Origin: Coptis chinensis
Lineage: Eukaryota > Streptophyta > Magnoliopsida > Ranunculales > Ranunculaceae
NCBI GenBank assembly: GCA_015680905.1
Contig: CM027384.1
Span: 80,385,501-80,449,500 of the forward strand
Direction: 5' to 3'
DNA length: 64,000 nt
Part shown: in pieces, positions 1-12,681 of the stretch
How positions within the stretch are numbered: position 1 is the stretch's first letter
Layout: the number at the start of each line of letters is the position of its first letter
Notes under the pieces: model-generated
Databases searched by the model: none
Told to the model about the DNA's origin: nothing
Seen by the model: only the letters and a program-made list of their open reading frames with translations
Made by a program: the position numbers and the translations under genes

Positions 1-1360
1 TTGAAGTTAATTCAATGTAGTTGTATCAAGTTTCTGATTTCCCGTTAATTATTCTTTGAGGTTAGTTCAGTGAAGTTGCACCAAGTTTATGATTTCCCAT
101 TAGTTCTTCATTAAGGTTAATTCAGTGCAGTTGCATCTAGTTTTCATTATTTCGTTAATTACTCATTGAGATTAGTTCATTGCATTTGCATCCAGGTTCC
201 AATTTTCCATTAATTACACTTTGAGGTTAGTTCAAGACATCTACATCCAGTTTCTGATTCCCCGTTAATTATTTTTCGAGGTTAATTCAATGCATTTGCA
301 TCTAGCTTCCAATTTCCGGTTATTTATGCTTTGAGGGTAGTTCGATGCAGTTACATCCGATTTTCGATTTCCAAATAACAATTCTTTGAGATTATTTCAA
401 TGCATTTGCATCTAGTTTTCGATTTTCCGTTAAATATTCTTCAAGGATATTGCATCCAATTTCTTATTTCTCAGACTATTAGTTAATCTATGATTTTAGT
501 TTAATGTAGTTGCATCCAGTTTTCAATTTTCCATTAATTATTTTTTGAGATTAGTTCAATGCAGTTGCATCTAATTTCCGATTTCCCGTTAATTGTTCTT
601 TGAGGTTAGTTCAATGCATTTGCAGCAAGTTTTCGATTTCCCGTTATTTATTTTTTGAGGTTTGTTCAATGCAGTTGCATCAAATTTATGATTTCCCGTT
701 AATTATTCATTGAGGTTAGTTCAATGTGCAGTTGCATCCATTTTTCGATGTTTCATTAATTATTCTTTGAGATTAGTTTATTGCATTTGCATCCAGTTTT
801 CGATTTCTCATTAATAACTCTTTGAGGTTAGTTCAATATATCTGCATCTAGTTTATGATTTATGATTATTTATCCTTTGAGGTTAGTTTGATTCAATTTC
901 ATCCGATTTCTGATTTCCTGTTAACTATTCTTTGAGGTTATTTCAATGTATTTGCATATAATTTCTGATTTCCCGCCAATTATTATATAAGGTTAATTCA
1001 ATGCAGTTGCATTCGGTTTTTTATTTTATGTTAATTATGTTTTGAGGTTAATTCAATGGATTTGCATTCAGTTTCCGATTCTCCGTTAATTATTATTTGA
1101 GGTTTGTTTGATGCATTTGTATACTGTTTCTGATTTTTCGTTAAATATTTTTCAAGAATTTGCATCCAATTTCTAATTTTCCGTTATTTATTCTCTGACG
1201 TTAGTTTAATGCAGTCGTATCCAGTTTCCGATTTCTAATTAATTACTTTTTGAGTTTAGTTTATTGCATTTGCATAAAGTTTCCGATTTTCCATTAATTT
1301 ACTCTTAGAGCTCAGTTCAATGTATTTGAATCCAGTTTTTGATTTCCTTTTAATTATCCA
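1..1360. repeat. Degenerate 55-bp minisatellite, block 1
   Basis: About 25 head-to-tail copies of a roughly 55-bp unit. The core reads GAGGTTAGTTCAATGCA, then TTTGCATCCAGTTTC, then GATTTCCCGTTAATTATTC. Copies differ by many substitutions and small indels, so the array is old. No open frame follows the period. Unlike a CRISPR array it has no unique spacers: the whole unit repeats. Confidence 0.9.
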
Positions 1361-1893
1361 ATGTGATGTGTAATACCAACTTTCTATTGATCCATCTGTA
1401 GTGTCCTTACAAACATGACATAAAAATAAATTATGCTTGATTTACTATATGGGATCATTAAAGATTATCCAGTCCCCGATTTTCCTTTAATTATTCTTTA
1501 AATTATACCTAACTCATTATGTGGGATCTTCAAAGATTATCTACGAACGGGTCCTGTCATATTAATTATTCTGAAAAATATATGCAACTATATATGCATA
1601 ACTATTATATACAAATATTATATTGATCATTCATCCAAATTTCTTATAACATAAAAACTCCACGTACGTGCTCTCCATTAAAAAAAAACTCACCATTGAT
1701 AAAACCCTTCAACTTCATTTTGTTGTTTAATAATAATAATTTGATTGAAATTTTGTGAGATTGTCTAATAAGACGAAGTTCATACTGTAGTACTTGAATA
1801 GCAAGGTGTTCCAAATCATACGAAAAAAGATAAGATAAACACCGTTTTAAATGCAAAACTATACTTATCAAGACGTTCCACCAACATATAACA
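1361..1893. other. Non-repetitive gap inside the minisatellite
   Basis: The 55-bp period is lost here. The stretch is AT-rich, with two related phrases (TATGGGATCATTAAAGATTA and GTGGGATCTTCAAAGATTAT about 65 bp apart). I see no gene. The 75-residue minus frame here has no family resemblance. Confidence 0.6.
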
Positions 1894-2810
1894 CAACTAT
1901 ATTTTGAGGTTAGTTCAATATATTTGCATCCAGTTTCTGATTTTCTGTTATTTATTTTTTGAGGTTAGTTCAATGCAGTTGCATCCAGTTTCCGATTTAT
2001 TATTAATTATTCTTTGTAGTTAGTTCACTACATTTGCATCCAATTTCCAATTTTCAATTTCATGTTAATTGTTCTTTGAGGTCAGTTCAATGCATTTGCA
2101 TCTAGTTTTTGATTTTCCATTAATTATTCTTTGAGATTAATTAGTTTAATACATTTGCATTCGGTTTCTGATTTCTCGTTTATTATTCAATAAGGTTGCA
2201 TTTGCATCTAGTTTCTGATTTCCCGTTAATTATTGTTTGAGGTTAGTTCAATGAATTTGCATCCAATTTCCGATTTTCTGTTAATTATTTCTTGAGGTTA
2301 GTTCAATGCATTTACATCTAATTTATTTTTTGAGATTAGTTCAATGTAGTTGCATCCGGTTTCCGATATTTTGTTAATTATTTTTTAAGATTAGTTCCAC
2401 ACATTTGCATCCTGTTTCCAATTTACAGCTAAATTTTTTTTAGGTTAGTTCAATACAATTACATTCAGTTTCCGATTTTCCGTTAATTTAATTTTTTAGG
2501 GTTAGTTCAATGCATTTGCATCCAACTTTCTATTTCCCGACAATAATTTTTTTTTATGTTAGTTCGATGTATTTGCATCCAAGTTTTGATTTCCCGTTAA
2601 TTATTCTTTGAGGTTAGTTTAATACAGTTGTATCTATATTCCAATTGTCCATTAATTACTTTTTAAGATTAGTTTAATGTTTGCATGTGCATCCAATTTT
2701 TGATTTCTCGTTAAATATTATTTGAGGTTATTAGTTTGATGCATGCATTTGGATATAATTTTCTGTTTCCCGTTAATTGTTCTTTGACGTTAGTTTCATG
2801 TAGTATTATA
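1894..2810. repeat. Degenerate 55-bp minisatellite, block 2
   Basis: The same unit as in the first block resumes for about 16 more copies in the same orientation. It ends in a T-rich run near position 2820. Block 1, the gap and block 2 are best read as one array interrupted by an insertion or by local decay. Confidence 0.88.
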
Positions 2811-3427
2811 TATATTTTAAAATATTTGTCATTATTGGTTGCCGTTATTTTATTTTATTTTATTTTTCTATTATATATTTTGTGATGTTATTTTTTTGTA
2901 TAATTTAATTTTCCACATGTAATTTGTTTTGGTTTGGTATATAATTTATTTAAGCCCAACGCCCACTTTAACTAAATCCATAGTTATATAATTTATTTAA
3001 GCCAACGTCCACTTTAACTGAATCACGTTATTCCACTAAAATTGGAAATTATAAAATTTATAAATTTAATTGGAATATGTCGTAATTATTGTGGACGGAA
3101 TTGTGGTTTTTGAAATCCTTAACTATTACTAAATGTCTAAATCCCACAGTGGATGCCACATCAAATTGATCAAATTTTATTTGTTTAAGCCCAAATATAT
3201 AGTGCATACAATACAATTTTATTTGTTTTGGGTGTACATTGTTACTTATTTTATGATTAGTTGATTTTTTTCTTTTTTTCCCAGTCACATGTGTGGTTAA
3301 CAAATGCATAAAGTAAATGTTAAAGCAACTCAATTCATTTTTTCTTTTGTTCTTTCATCGTTTCATTGTCATTTTCTAGAAAGAAATTTTGTTATGTTAA
3401 AATTCACCTGAATTCTTTGTGGCGTAA
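2811..3427. other. AT-rich spacer with a short tandem duplication
   Basis: No gene seen. At about 2938-3028 a segment of roughly 45-50 bp is duplicated in tandem (core TATAATTTATTTAAGCC followed by CCACTTTAACT). A third related phrase, TTTATTTGTTTAAGCCC, occurs near 3175. The spacer ends in GGGGG at 3428-3432, the left target duplication of the LTR element that follows. Confidence 0.6.
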
Positions 3428-3432
3428 GGGGG

Positions 3433-6400
3433 TGTCACACCCCGAATTTCGACAGAATTCGGAAAAACATTATTTGTCCCCGACTCTTCGATCTCCGAGG
3501 TGTGACGCACTCTCCACTCCCAAAAACCCATAAACAGTTTAAATATGCGGATAATTAAAACCAATAAAATTTTTAACTTAAACAACAGTCCTATTCATTT
3601 CAAAAATAATTTACAAATGAAAATGCAAATAACATTATCTCAACTGAAAATCTATATCACCTCAAAGGAAAACAAGACACATCCTGAGATGCAACGCTTA
3701 ACTTAAAACCACAAGCAAAGAACCGATCATCTTCAACACTAAACCCTGTCAAGACTTATCAACTATGTTCATTTAATGAACACACCCGATAAGCAAACAT
3801 GCAATCGGGTCAAGATTATAAACAATCTTTGGTGTGAGTAGCCCTAAAATACAAATATACTTATACATATATATACACAATCCACAAGGCGGTTAGTTCC
3901 TCCACCGAGGCTTTTAACTTTCAACGACAAATATAACATCCTTCAGAATAATAATTAAGGCAGGTAGTTCCTCCACCGAGGCGCCTTAAGTTCCCACTAA
4001 CCACACAACAAACTATACACATAATAAATAAGGCATGTAGTTCCTCCATCGAGGCGCCTTAGGTTAAACTAAACAAATAACCAAACAAACGTATTATATA
4101 CGTACCTCATTCCCTGCTCAATCACAGAGTGGGTCGTCTCTGGCCAAGTAATTAATTTGACCCACCCTTCTGCAAAACTATATATAATCATCTATCTACA
4201 GATACATCATTAACAAATATATTACCATAATTATATTAATTAAGGTTTTCTTTGCGTGTCCCTAAAATCACGTCGTATCTATGTCTTACCTAGTTTCCCT
4301 GGCTACCACAATCGCAACGAAAACCCAACATGTACATCCACATGCCTCCCCTTACATAATGAACCACTCCGTGCGTAACCACCCGAAGCGGGATGCCGCA
4401 CACCAGGTAAATCCTCACACGGAAGCAATTATGTAAAATCGCCACTATTCGGCATAAAAATATTGCGCATCATCGTTCTATTTTTTGAACGAGCGGAATA
4501 ATCAAGCCACTATTAATTTTCGCCCGGGGGGGCGCGGAAGGCCAGGCCAAGCGGCCTTAATCAAACGCGTATGGGCCGAAGGCCATTCAGATTAACTGAA
4601 ACGCCAGAAGGGCCAATCACATGAGTTGTGGTAGTCAGGTTCTAGGATTTTCGTTATGTAATTTATTCAGGTGTCATACATTAATGACTCATAAACATTT
4701 CTACTATATCACGTGCAGGTCAATTACCTTATTGCACTAAGCCATAATATCTAGAAACATCTCAATTATATCTCATAGTCACTTTCGTTCTTTCACGTGC
4801 CAATATATTATTGCACTACACCACACTCCCGTGGGCAAATATTCACCGATACTATATTAGCATCTCACATATAAAATAATGGAGTGTATATACATTTATA
4901 CATCTCTCAAAGATATTGCATTCCATATATATATCCCAACATGTTATATCATGTCACAATGCTTCAACGTATCGTATACATCTTTATTATAACGTATTAG
5001 GAATATAATGTCTCCTAGCATCTCAATATCGTCACGTGTCAAAAATACACAACATCAATGTCAAATCTTTCTCAGATAATGACAACCAAAAATATACTAG
5101 CTTCCACAGCATTTTATTACTATATGTGTCCATATAATATACACATAAAACGTAGCACAAATAAACAGTCCACAATCCACAATCAAAGCCTAATATATAT
5201 ATGTTTTACACACTACTCACGTCAAATCTAAATTAGATAATGACCAACCAAGTTATATAATATCGACAATATTTTATTACTATATTTGTCCATATCAACA
5301 AACATGTGAAAAACTGGAAAAGTCAACATTCACAGTCAACGGTCAAAGTCAACGGTCAACAGTCAAAGTCAACGGTCAACGGTCAACACATCATGGTCAA
5401 GGTCGAACTCAACATGTCATAGTCAAAGTCAAAGGTGAAAGTCAACCGTTCATGGTCAATGGTCAAAGTCAACCGTCAAAAGTCAACGGTCGATGGTCAA
5501 AGTCAAACTGTCCTGGTCAAAGTCAAACTGTCGTTTCCATGTTCGACAGGTTCATGGGCATAGCCATGGTTCATGGCTAAGGGCAAAGGTGCATGGCTCA
5601 TGAGCTCATGACCAAGGTAATGGTTCGGATCCAACTGGCCGAGCCCAACCTTATTACCCGGAAGTCTAAACAGTGAAAGGCCCATGTAGATCTATTTTAA
5701 GTCCAATGGACTGGTTCATGCAATATTAGATACGGGCCCAAAAACGTATACTGAACTGGCCCAAAACACAACTGAGTTCGGCCCGAAAACAAACAAAGAA
5801 AACTGTCCCAAAACTTAACTTAAACTGGGCTCAAACTAGACTTAATTAAACTGGTCCAAAGATACTTAAAATCGGGCCCAACCAAATAAATAGAACCGGC
5901 CCACATAAAATTAGAGCTTTTGGCCCAACCCAAAAAGCTAAGGCCGAATAAACCAACCCGGTGCCCAAGCCCAAATCGGCTTGGGAATCGTTTCATCATC
6001 TTCTTCCCTAACCACCACCACCGCCCGACCAAACCCACCATTCCCTCTTCCATCAAACCGAAAATGAAGAGAAGGAAAACCAAACCACTTTACTAAACAC
6101 AAAACTTCAAATGTTTAAATTTCGATTTCACCAAAACTAGATCTCGAGATAAAATCGGCCACCATTAAAGCTTGGTTCGCTTAAATCGACAAAGACTACT
6201 ATCAAGCCCCCACTCACCCAAACACCCACAACTAACAATAGACCAACCCACCATCACTCAACCAAGAGAAACCAACCGAAAATCAGCCCAACACTGGTTC
6301 GCCACCGCCCATTAACAGAGCTTCATCTGAGCTTCGGCTCCCAATACAACCCTCATTCAACGACCCATCATCCCTCAATCAATCCCTCATAATCCCAACA

Positions 6401-7008
6401 CCAACTAACCCATTCAAATAGACAAATTTAAAACAATCAAAGCGACGATCGGCGCCATTAACGTCTCGTTCAAGAGCTTGAACAAATCTTCAAAAGCGAT
6501 TCTAAACCCACATCAAAACAAATCAACATAATCTAATAGTAGTACAATTCATCCTTTAGCCTCCATGAGCGCTGTTCATAGGTTCCACGGTTCAAAATAA
6601 AACTAACGGATATCGAAAAACTAAATAATCAAATAAAACCGGTCGACACACTCGGACAATAAATGTTTTTGTTCACACATAACACTCTAGTTTCGATGAA
6701 AAGAAAACGTAACTACTCATTGTCTTTAATTTCGGGCGAATCCTCCTAGCCCGATTCGTCGCGCTCCACCCTCCCGAAATCCAGCTTTCATGCTCTGCCT
6801 CCATTTTTATTATTTTATTATTTCTCTGAACCCTATTTTCCAGAACAATATGTTTATATACTTGGGTCCGAAACCCAAGCCCAACACCGACTCGAGCCCA
6901 AAAACCAGGCCCACGTATCCCGAGTCCAATCCGACGAATTTTGGAAATAAATAATTCAATTGAATTAATAAATAGAAAAAATACGTATTTAAAAATACGT
7001 GCGTTACA
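3433..7008 (-). repeat. LTR of the gypsy-type element (3' LTR by polarity)
   Basis: A 3.58-kb terminal repeat. Parts, left to right: a triplicated GTTCCTCCACCGAGG motif (about 3888-4061), an AT-rich middle, a GTCAA-rich array (5321-5530), a GGCCCA-rich stretch (about 5650-5980), and a terminal AAAATACG / CGTATTT hairpin-like end next to GCGTTACA. A 114-residue open frame at its right end is mirrored in the other LTR and matches no family I know, so I do not treat it as a gene. Confidence 0.85.
5321..5530 (-). promoter_or_regulatory. W-box (TTGAC) array in LTR, copy 1
   Basis: About 22 GTCAA pentamers occur in 210 bp, nearly all preceded by A or G. On the element's sense (minus) strand this gives about 21 TTGACC or TTGACT, the core bound by plant WRKY transcription factors. 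Spacing is irregular (6-20 bp), built from short phrases such as AGTCAACGGTCAA. That WRKY factors bind here is inference from the known consensus. Confidence 0.6.
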
Positions 7009-8753
7009 GCTATACACATCTCAAAAGAATCTCGTCCCGAGATTCGGAAGTAAAGCTATACGAACAAAAACGTTGGTTATTAACTTAGAACCTATACACA
7101 AGAATGCACGTTGATTAAACTTAAGCAAGATAACATTGATATTAATTATTATTTTATTTTTATTTTTTATTTTTTTATTTTAAATAATACCCGAATATAT
7201 ATCCTCATGTCATTACAAAACCTATTATAGTTTAATTGTCTATATTAAAACAAATTATTACTATCACTTAAATACAAGATAAATATATCATTACTCATAA
7301 GCATGCAGTTTCTTGACACGTAGCAAACTCTACGGAAAAATAATATTCTACTTAACTAATCAATAATATGGAGAAAGTTCATCCTTGCATAAAACATAAT
7401 GAAGTTTTCATTATCATGCATAAAAGAACATTATTGTCCTAGCACACTTAAAACAAAAATTACTCATGTCATTGATACTAAAATAAAACTTTATATTTAA
7501 TTTAGTCATGCTCTCAGAAATATTAAATTTTAAAACAACCCTTGAATCCTAATTCATGCTTGCAACTGGATCAAATATAGCACGTATTCAAAAAAAAAAA
7601 TAATAATAATAATAATTTTTTTCATGTTCCTCTATCAAAATCATATAGACTGAAACAAAACAATTAAGAGTAAATACTCGAATATGCCAAAATCATGTGA
7701 AACTAATTTAACGATATTAATCAATCATGTCATAATTTATAGGCACGACACACTTATAAGACAAAATAAAAATCCGTTTGTTGTGGAAATACGATCATCA
7801 TTATATTAAGACATCATCTACATAAATTCCAATATATTTTAAAAATAACAATTATCACCATTATTTTAATTAATCATTAATAACGTGACCTTAAGAAAAC
7901 AACCTACACATACATGTTTTCTTGGTAAAACAATATTAATCATCACGTACGCACGGTAATAGTTCACCTATATACAATACTATAAAAACGTGTATACGCA
8001 AGTATACACATCTCAAAAAGAATACACGTGTATACGCAAGTATACACTTCTCAAAAAGAATACACGTGTATACGCAGGTATACACATCTCAAAAAGAATA
8101 CACGTAGATTTTATTATTATATTCAATCTATTTCTAACTAATCACCTCTAACAGATTAATCTCTTATACTTTAAAATATTATTCATCCATTAACGTGTAC
8201 GAGTGAGGCGAGATAGTTCCTCCAACACCGAGGCAATTAGTTCCTTACTCAGTACGTCACAACGCCATCAGATAATACAACTCATTCAATATAGATTAAA
8301 AATATCTCATTATTTCTTGAATAATATCATACCACTCAAATACAAAGTTCACAAACATGTGGTCATACTTAATCCATACTCCACGTGAAAATGATCACAA
8401 ACAATAAAACAACATTATAGCAGTAAACATCATCTTGATCAAATCCATTAATAATTAACATATTACACATATAACCACTCCTCATATGATAAGGAAAAAT
8501 AAAAAAAAAAGCATTTCATATGCACTCCACAAGAGTAACTAATATAGATATATACATCACACGTACAATCCAATCAAGAAAAATATTGACTCTCTTTATT
8601 TCTATATCTCTTTCATTTTCTTTGTAAAAACAAAACAACTAGCGGAAATAGTTTTGAAAATAAAACTTCTTAAACACTCCCCATAAAACCACTTTATCCG
8701 AGAATCACCTAGACTCACCTAAGTCTAAGCTAACCAAATGCTCGATACCAAAT
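7009..8753 (-). other. Internal region of the gypsy-type element
   Basis: A 1.75-kb AT-rich interval with no recognisable gag, protease, RT, RNase H or integrase. It holds a 38-bp unit repeated three times (7988-8101) and, near 8206-8250, phrases (GTTCCTCCAACACCGAGGC) resembling the triplicated LTR motif. Two coordinates mark its ends: a polyprotein-end-like phrase by 7040 and a tRNA-primer-like phrase by 8745. Confidence 0.7.
7988..8101. repeat. 38-bp tandem triplicate
   Basis: Three near-identical 38-bp units beginning ACGTGTATACGCAAGTATAC and continuing ACATCTCAAAAAGAATAC. The second half resembles CTATACACATCTCAAAAGAA at 7009-7028, beside the LTR junction, so the array may derive from that junction. 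Confidence 0.85.
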
Positions 8754-11700
8754 CATTACACCCCTCGAATTTTCATTGTAACTGAAAAACATTATTTGTC
8801 CCCGACTCTTCGATCTCCGAGGTGTGACGCACTCTCCACTCCCAAAAACCCATAAACAGTTTAAATATGCGGATAATTAAAACCAATAAAATTTTTAACT
8901 TAAACAACAGTCCTATTCATTTCAAAAATAATTTACAAATGAAAATGCAAATAACATTATCTCAACTGAAAATCTATATCACCTCAAAGGAAAACAAGAC
9001 ACATCCTGATATGCAACGCTAACGCAAACCACAAGCAGCAACCGATCATCTTCAACACTAAACCTGTCAAGACTTATCAACTATGTTCATTTAATGAACA
9101 CACCCGATAAGCAAACATGCAAATCGGGTCAGCATTATAAACAATGCTGGTGTGAGTAGCCCTAAAATACAAATATACTTATACATATATATACACAATC
9201 CACAAGGCAGTTAGTTCCTCCACCGAGGCTTTAACTTTCAACGATAAATATAACATCCTTGAATAATAATTAAGGCAGGTAGTTCCTCCACTGAGGCGCC
9301 TTAAGTTCCCACTAACCACACAACAAACTATACACATAATAAATAAGGCATGTAGTTCCTCCATCGAGGCGCCTTAGGTTAAACTAAACAAATAACCAAA
9401 CAAACGTATTATATCGCATTCTCATTCCTCGCTTTCAAAGAGTGGGTCGCCTCTGCCCAAGTAATTAATTTGACCACCCTACGCAGAAAACTATATATAA
9501 TCATCTATCTACGGATACATCATTAACAAATATATTACCATAATTATATTAATTAAGGTTTTCTTTGCGTGTCCCTAAAATCACGTCGTATCTATGTCTT
9601 TACCTAGTTTCCCGGCTACCACAATCGCAAAACCCAACGCCGAACATGTACATCCACATGCCTCCCCTTACATAATGAACCACTCGCGGCGTAACCACTC
9701 CCGGCGGGATGCCGCGACACCGTAAATCCTCACACCGAAAGCAATTATGTAAAACGCCACTATTCGGCATAAAAATATTGGCATCATCGTTCTATTTTTT
9801 AACGGAATAATCAAGCCACTATTCGGGTTTCTCGCCGGGAGGCCGAAGGCCATTCAGCTTTAAATCGAAACGCCGGAAGGGGCCCGAAGCGCCATTCGAT
9901 TAATCGAAACGCCGGAAGGGCCAATCACATGAGTTGTGGTAGTCGAGGTTCTAGGATTTTCGTTATGTAATTTATTCGGTGTCATACATTAATGACTCAT
10001 AAACATTTCTACTATATCAATGCGGTCAATTACCTTATTGCACTAAGCCATAATATCTAGAAACATCTCAATTATATCTCATAGTCACTTTCGTTCTTTC
10101 ACGTGCCAATATATTATTGCACTACACCACACTCCCGTGGGCAAATATTCACCGATACTATATTAGCATCTCACATATAAAATAATGGAGTGTAGATACA
10201 TTTATACATCTCTCAAAGATATTGCATTCCATATATATATCCCAACATGTTATATCATGTCACAATGCTTCAACGTATCGTATACATCTTTATTATAACG
10301 TATTAGGAATATAATGTCTCCTAGCATCTCAATATCGTCACGTGTCAAAAATACACAACATCAATGTCAAATCTTTCTCAGATAATGACAACCAAAAATA
10401 TACTAGCTTCCACAGCATTTTATTACTATATGTGTCCATATAATATACACATAAAACGTAGCACAAATAAAAAATTCCCGCGATCACAATCAAAGCCTAA
10501 TATATATATGTTTTACACACTACTCACGTCAAATCTAAATTAGATAATGACCAACCAAGTTATATAATATCGACAATATTTTATTACTATATTTGTCCAT
10601 ATCAACAAACATGTGAAAAACTGGAAAAGTCAACATTCACAGTCAACGGTCAAAGTCAACGGTCAACAGTCAAAGTCAACGGTCAACGGTCAACACATCA
10701 TGGTCAAGGTCGAACTCAACATGTCATAGTCAAAGTCAAAGGTGAAAGTCAACCGTTCATGGTCAATGGTCAAAGTCAACCGTCAAAAGTCAACGGTCGA
10801 TGGTCAAAGTCAAACTGTCCTGGTCAAAGTCAAACTGTCGTTTCCATGTTCGACAGGTTCATGGGCATAGCCATGGTTCATGGCTAAGGGCAAAGGTGCA
10901 TGGCTCATGGGCTCATGACCAAGGTCATGGTTCGGACCCAACTGGCCAAGCCCAAACCTTATTACCCGGAAGTCTAAACAGTGAAAGGCCCATGTAGATC
11001 TATTTTAAGTCCAATGGACTGGTTCATGCAATATTAGATACGGGCCCAAAAACGTATACTGAACTGGCCCAAAACACAACTGAGTTCGGCCCGAAAACAA
11101 ACAAAGAAAACTGTCCCAAAACTTAACTTAAACTGGGCTCAAACTAGACTTAATTAAACTGGTCCAAAGATACTTAAAATCGGGCCCAACCAAATAAATA
11201 GAACCGGCCCACATAAAATTAGAGCTTTTGGCCCAACCCAATGACTAAGGCCGAATAAACCAACCTGTGCCCAAGCCCAAATCGGCTTGGGACTGTTTCA
11301 TCATCTTCTTCCCTAAACCACCACCACCACCAAAACCACCATTCCCTCTTCCATCAAACCGAAAATGAAGAGAAGGAAAACCAAACCACTTTACTAAACA
11401 CAAAACTTCAAATGTTTAAATTTCGATTTCACCAAAACTAGATCGAGATAAAATCGGCCACCATTAAAGCTTGGTTCAAGCTTAAATCGACAAAGACTAC
11501 TATCAAGCCCCCACTCACCCAAACACCCACAACTAACAATAGACCAACCCACCATCACTCAACCAAGAGAAACCAACCGAAAATCAATAACACCGGTTCG
11601 CCACCGCCATTAATCAGAGCTTCATCTGAGACCCAGCCCCAATACAACCCTCATTCGACAGCCCATCATCCCTCAATCAATCCCTCATAATCCCAACACC

Positions 11701-12308
11701 AACGACCCATTCAAATAGACAAATTTAAAACAATCAAACGACGGTCGACGCCATTAACGCCTCGTTCAAGAGCTTGAACAAATCTTCAACAGGCGATTCT
11801 AAACCCACATCAAAACAAATCAACATAATCTAATAGTAGTACAATTCATGGGCGGTAGCCTCCATGAGCGCTGTTCATAGGTTCCACAGTTCAAAATAAA
11901 ACTAACGGATATCGAAAAACTAAATAACTGTGAAAACTGGTCGACACACTCGACAGTAAATGTTTTTGTTCACACATAACACTCTAGTTTCGATGAAAAA
12001 GAAAAACGTAACTACTCACCTGTCTTAACAGCTCGGCGAATCCTCCTAGCCCGATTCGTCGCGCTCCACCCTCCCGAAATCCAGCTTTCATGCTCTGCCT
12101 CCATTTTTATTATTTTATTATTTCTCTGAACCCTATTTTCCAGAACAATATGTTTATATACTTGGGTCCGAAACCCAAGCCCAACACCGACTCGAGCCCA
12201 AAAACCAGGCCCACGTATCCCGAGTCCAATCCGACGAATTTTGGAAATAAATAATTCAATTGAATTAATAAATAGAAAAAATACGTATTTAAAAATACGG
12301 GCGTTACA
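8754..12308 (-). repeat. LTR of the gypsy-type element (5' LTR by polarity)
   Basis: A 3.56-kb partner of the repeat at 3433-7008, collinear throughout. The outer end GGGCGTTACA abuts GGGGG. The inner end is less well preserved than that of its partner, so its exact start is approximate. Differences between the copies look clustered rather than scattered, which could reflect either gene conversion or consensus errors in assembling near-identical repeats. Confidence 0.82.
10628..10837 (-). promoter_or_regulatory. W-box (TTGAC) array in LTR, copy 2
   Basis: The same array in the LTR that by polarity is the upstream one, so it would lie in or near that LTR's promoter region. It is essentially identical to the copy at 5321-5530. 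Regulation by WRKY factors is inferred, not shown. Confidence 0.6.
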
Positions 12309-12313
12309 GGGGG

Positions 12314-12654
12314 TTTTAGGAAAATCGTTTTTGGTTGGAACTATTGTTTTTAGCAATTTAATTTCGTTGTTGTTGTTTTTTTTTTTAGCTATATTGTTTA
12401 GAAAAAGTTTGAGACTTTGTGGAACTCTAGATGGAATTGCTTCTTTATATCCTACTTTTTCATAACTAGTTTTAGAGGTCTCTGTGAGTGCTACAAAAAA
12501 AATAGATTGGTGATGATATAACTATAATATATATCTAAGGATTTGGATTTTTTTTTTCCATAATTAGTATTAGAGTTTATAAAAAAAAATGAAAACTCAG
12601 TAAAACCTTGAAAAATAGAGCGAAGAGTGTATGACTATAATATATATCTAAGGA
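12314..12654. other. Spacer right of the gypsy-type element
   Basis: No gene seen. The phrase CTATAATATATATCTAAGGA occurs twice (about 12522 and 12634); the second copy abuts the Helitron end at 12655. A 74-residue plus frame at 12241-12465 straddles the LTR border and is not a gene. Confidence 0.55.
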
Positions 12655-12681
12655 CTAGCAAAAAACACGTGTCTTGCACGT
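12655..12681 (-). mobile_element. Helitron 3' terminus (minus orientation)
   Basis: On the minus strand the sequence reads ACGTG-CAAGA-CACGT, then 12 bases ending CTAG, followed by T. A short GC-rich hairpin 10-12 bases before CTRR-T is the diagnostic 3' end of plant Helitrons. The element body would extend to higher coordinates; its TC 5' end was not located. The stem is weaker than in the two later Helitron ends. Confidence 0.5.

Larger units (their letters stand above)
3433..12308 (-). mobile_element. Ty3/gypsy-type LTR retrotransposon, coding-less
   Basis: Seen: two long direct repeats (3433-7008 and about 8754-12308) enclose 1.75 kb, flanked by the 5-bp duplication GGGGG (3428-3432 and 12309-12313). 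Read on the minus strand the LTR starts TGTAACGC and ends GGTGTGACA. Just before the plus-left LTR, the minus strand reads GAATCTCGGGACGAGATTC, a phrase typical of the end of chromovirus (Tekay/Del-like) polyproteins. Next to the plus-right LTR it reads TTGGTATCGAGC, resembling a primer-binding site for initiator-Met tRNA. These signals fix the element on the minus strand. No gag-pol is recognisable, so it is a non-autonomous or heavily deleted fossil. The LTRs are near-identical over long stretches, suggesting a young insertion. Family assignment is from terminal signatures only. Confidence 0.85.

Noticed and set aside
1-2810. Possible CRISPR-like array
   Set aside because: The entire 55-bp unit repeats with no unique spacers, and the host is a plant.
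6673-7017. 114-residue minus frame, mirrored at 12012-12356
   Set aside because: The twin frames are simply the same stretch of the two LTRs and show no protein family features.
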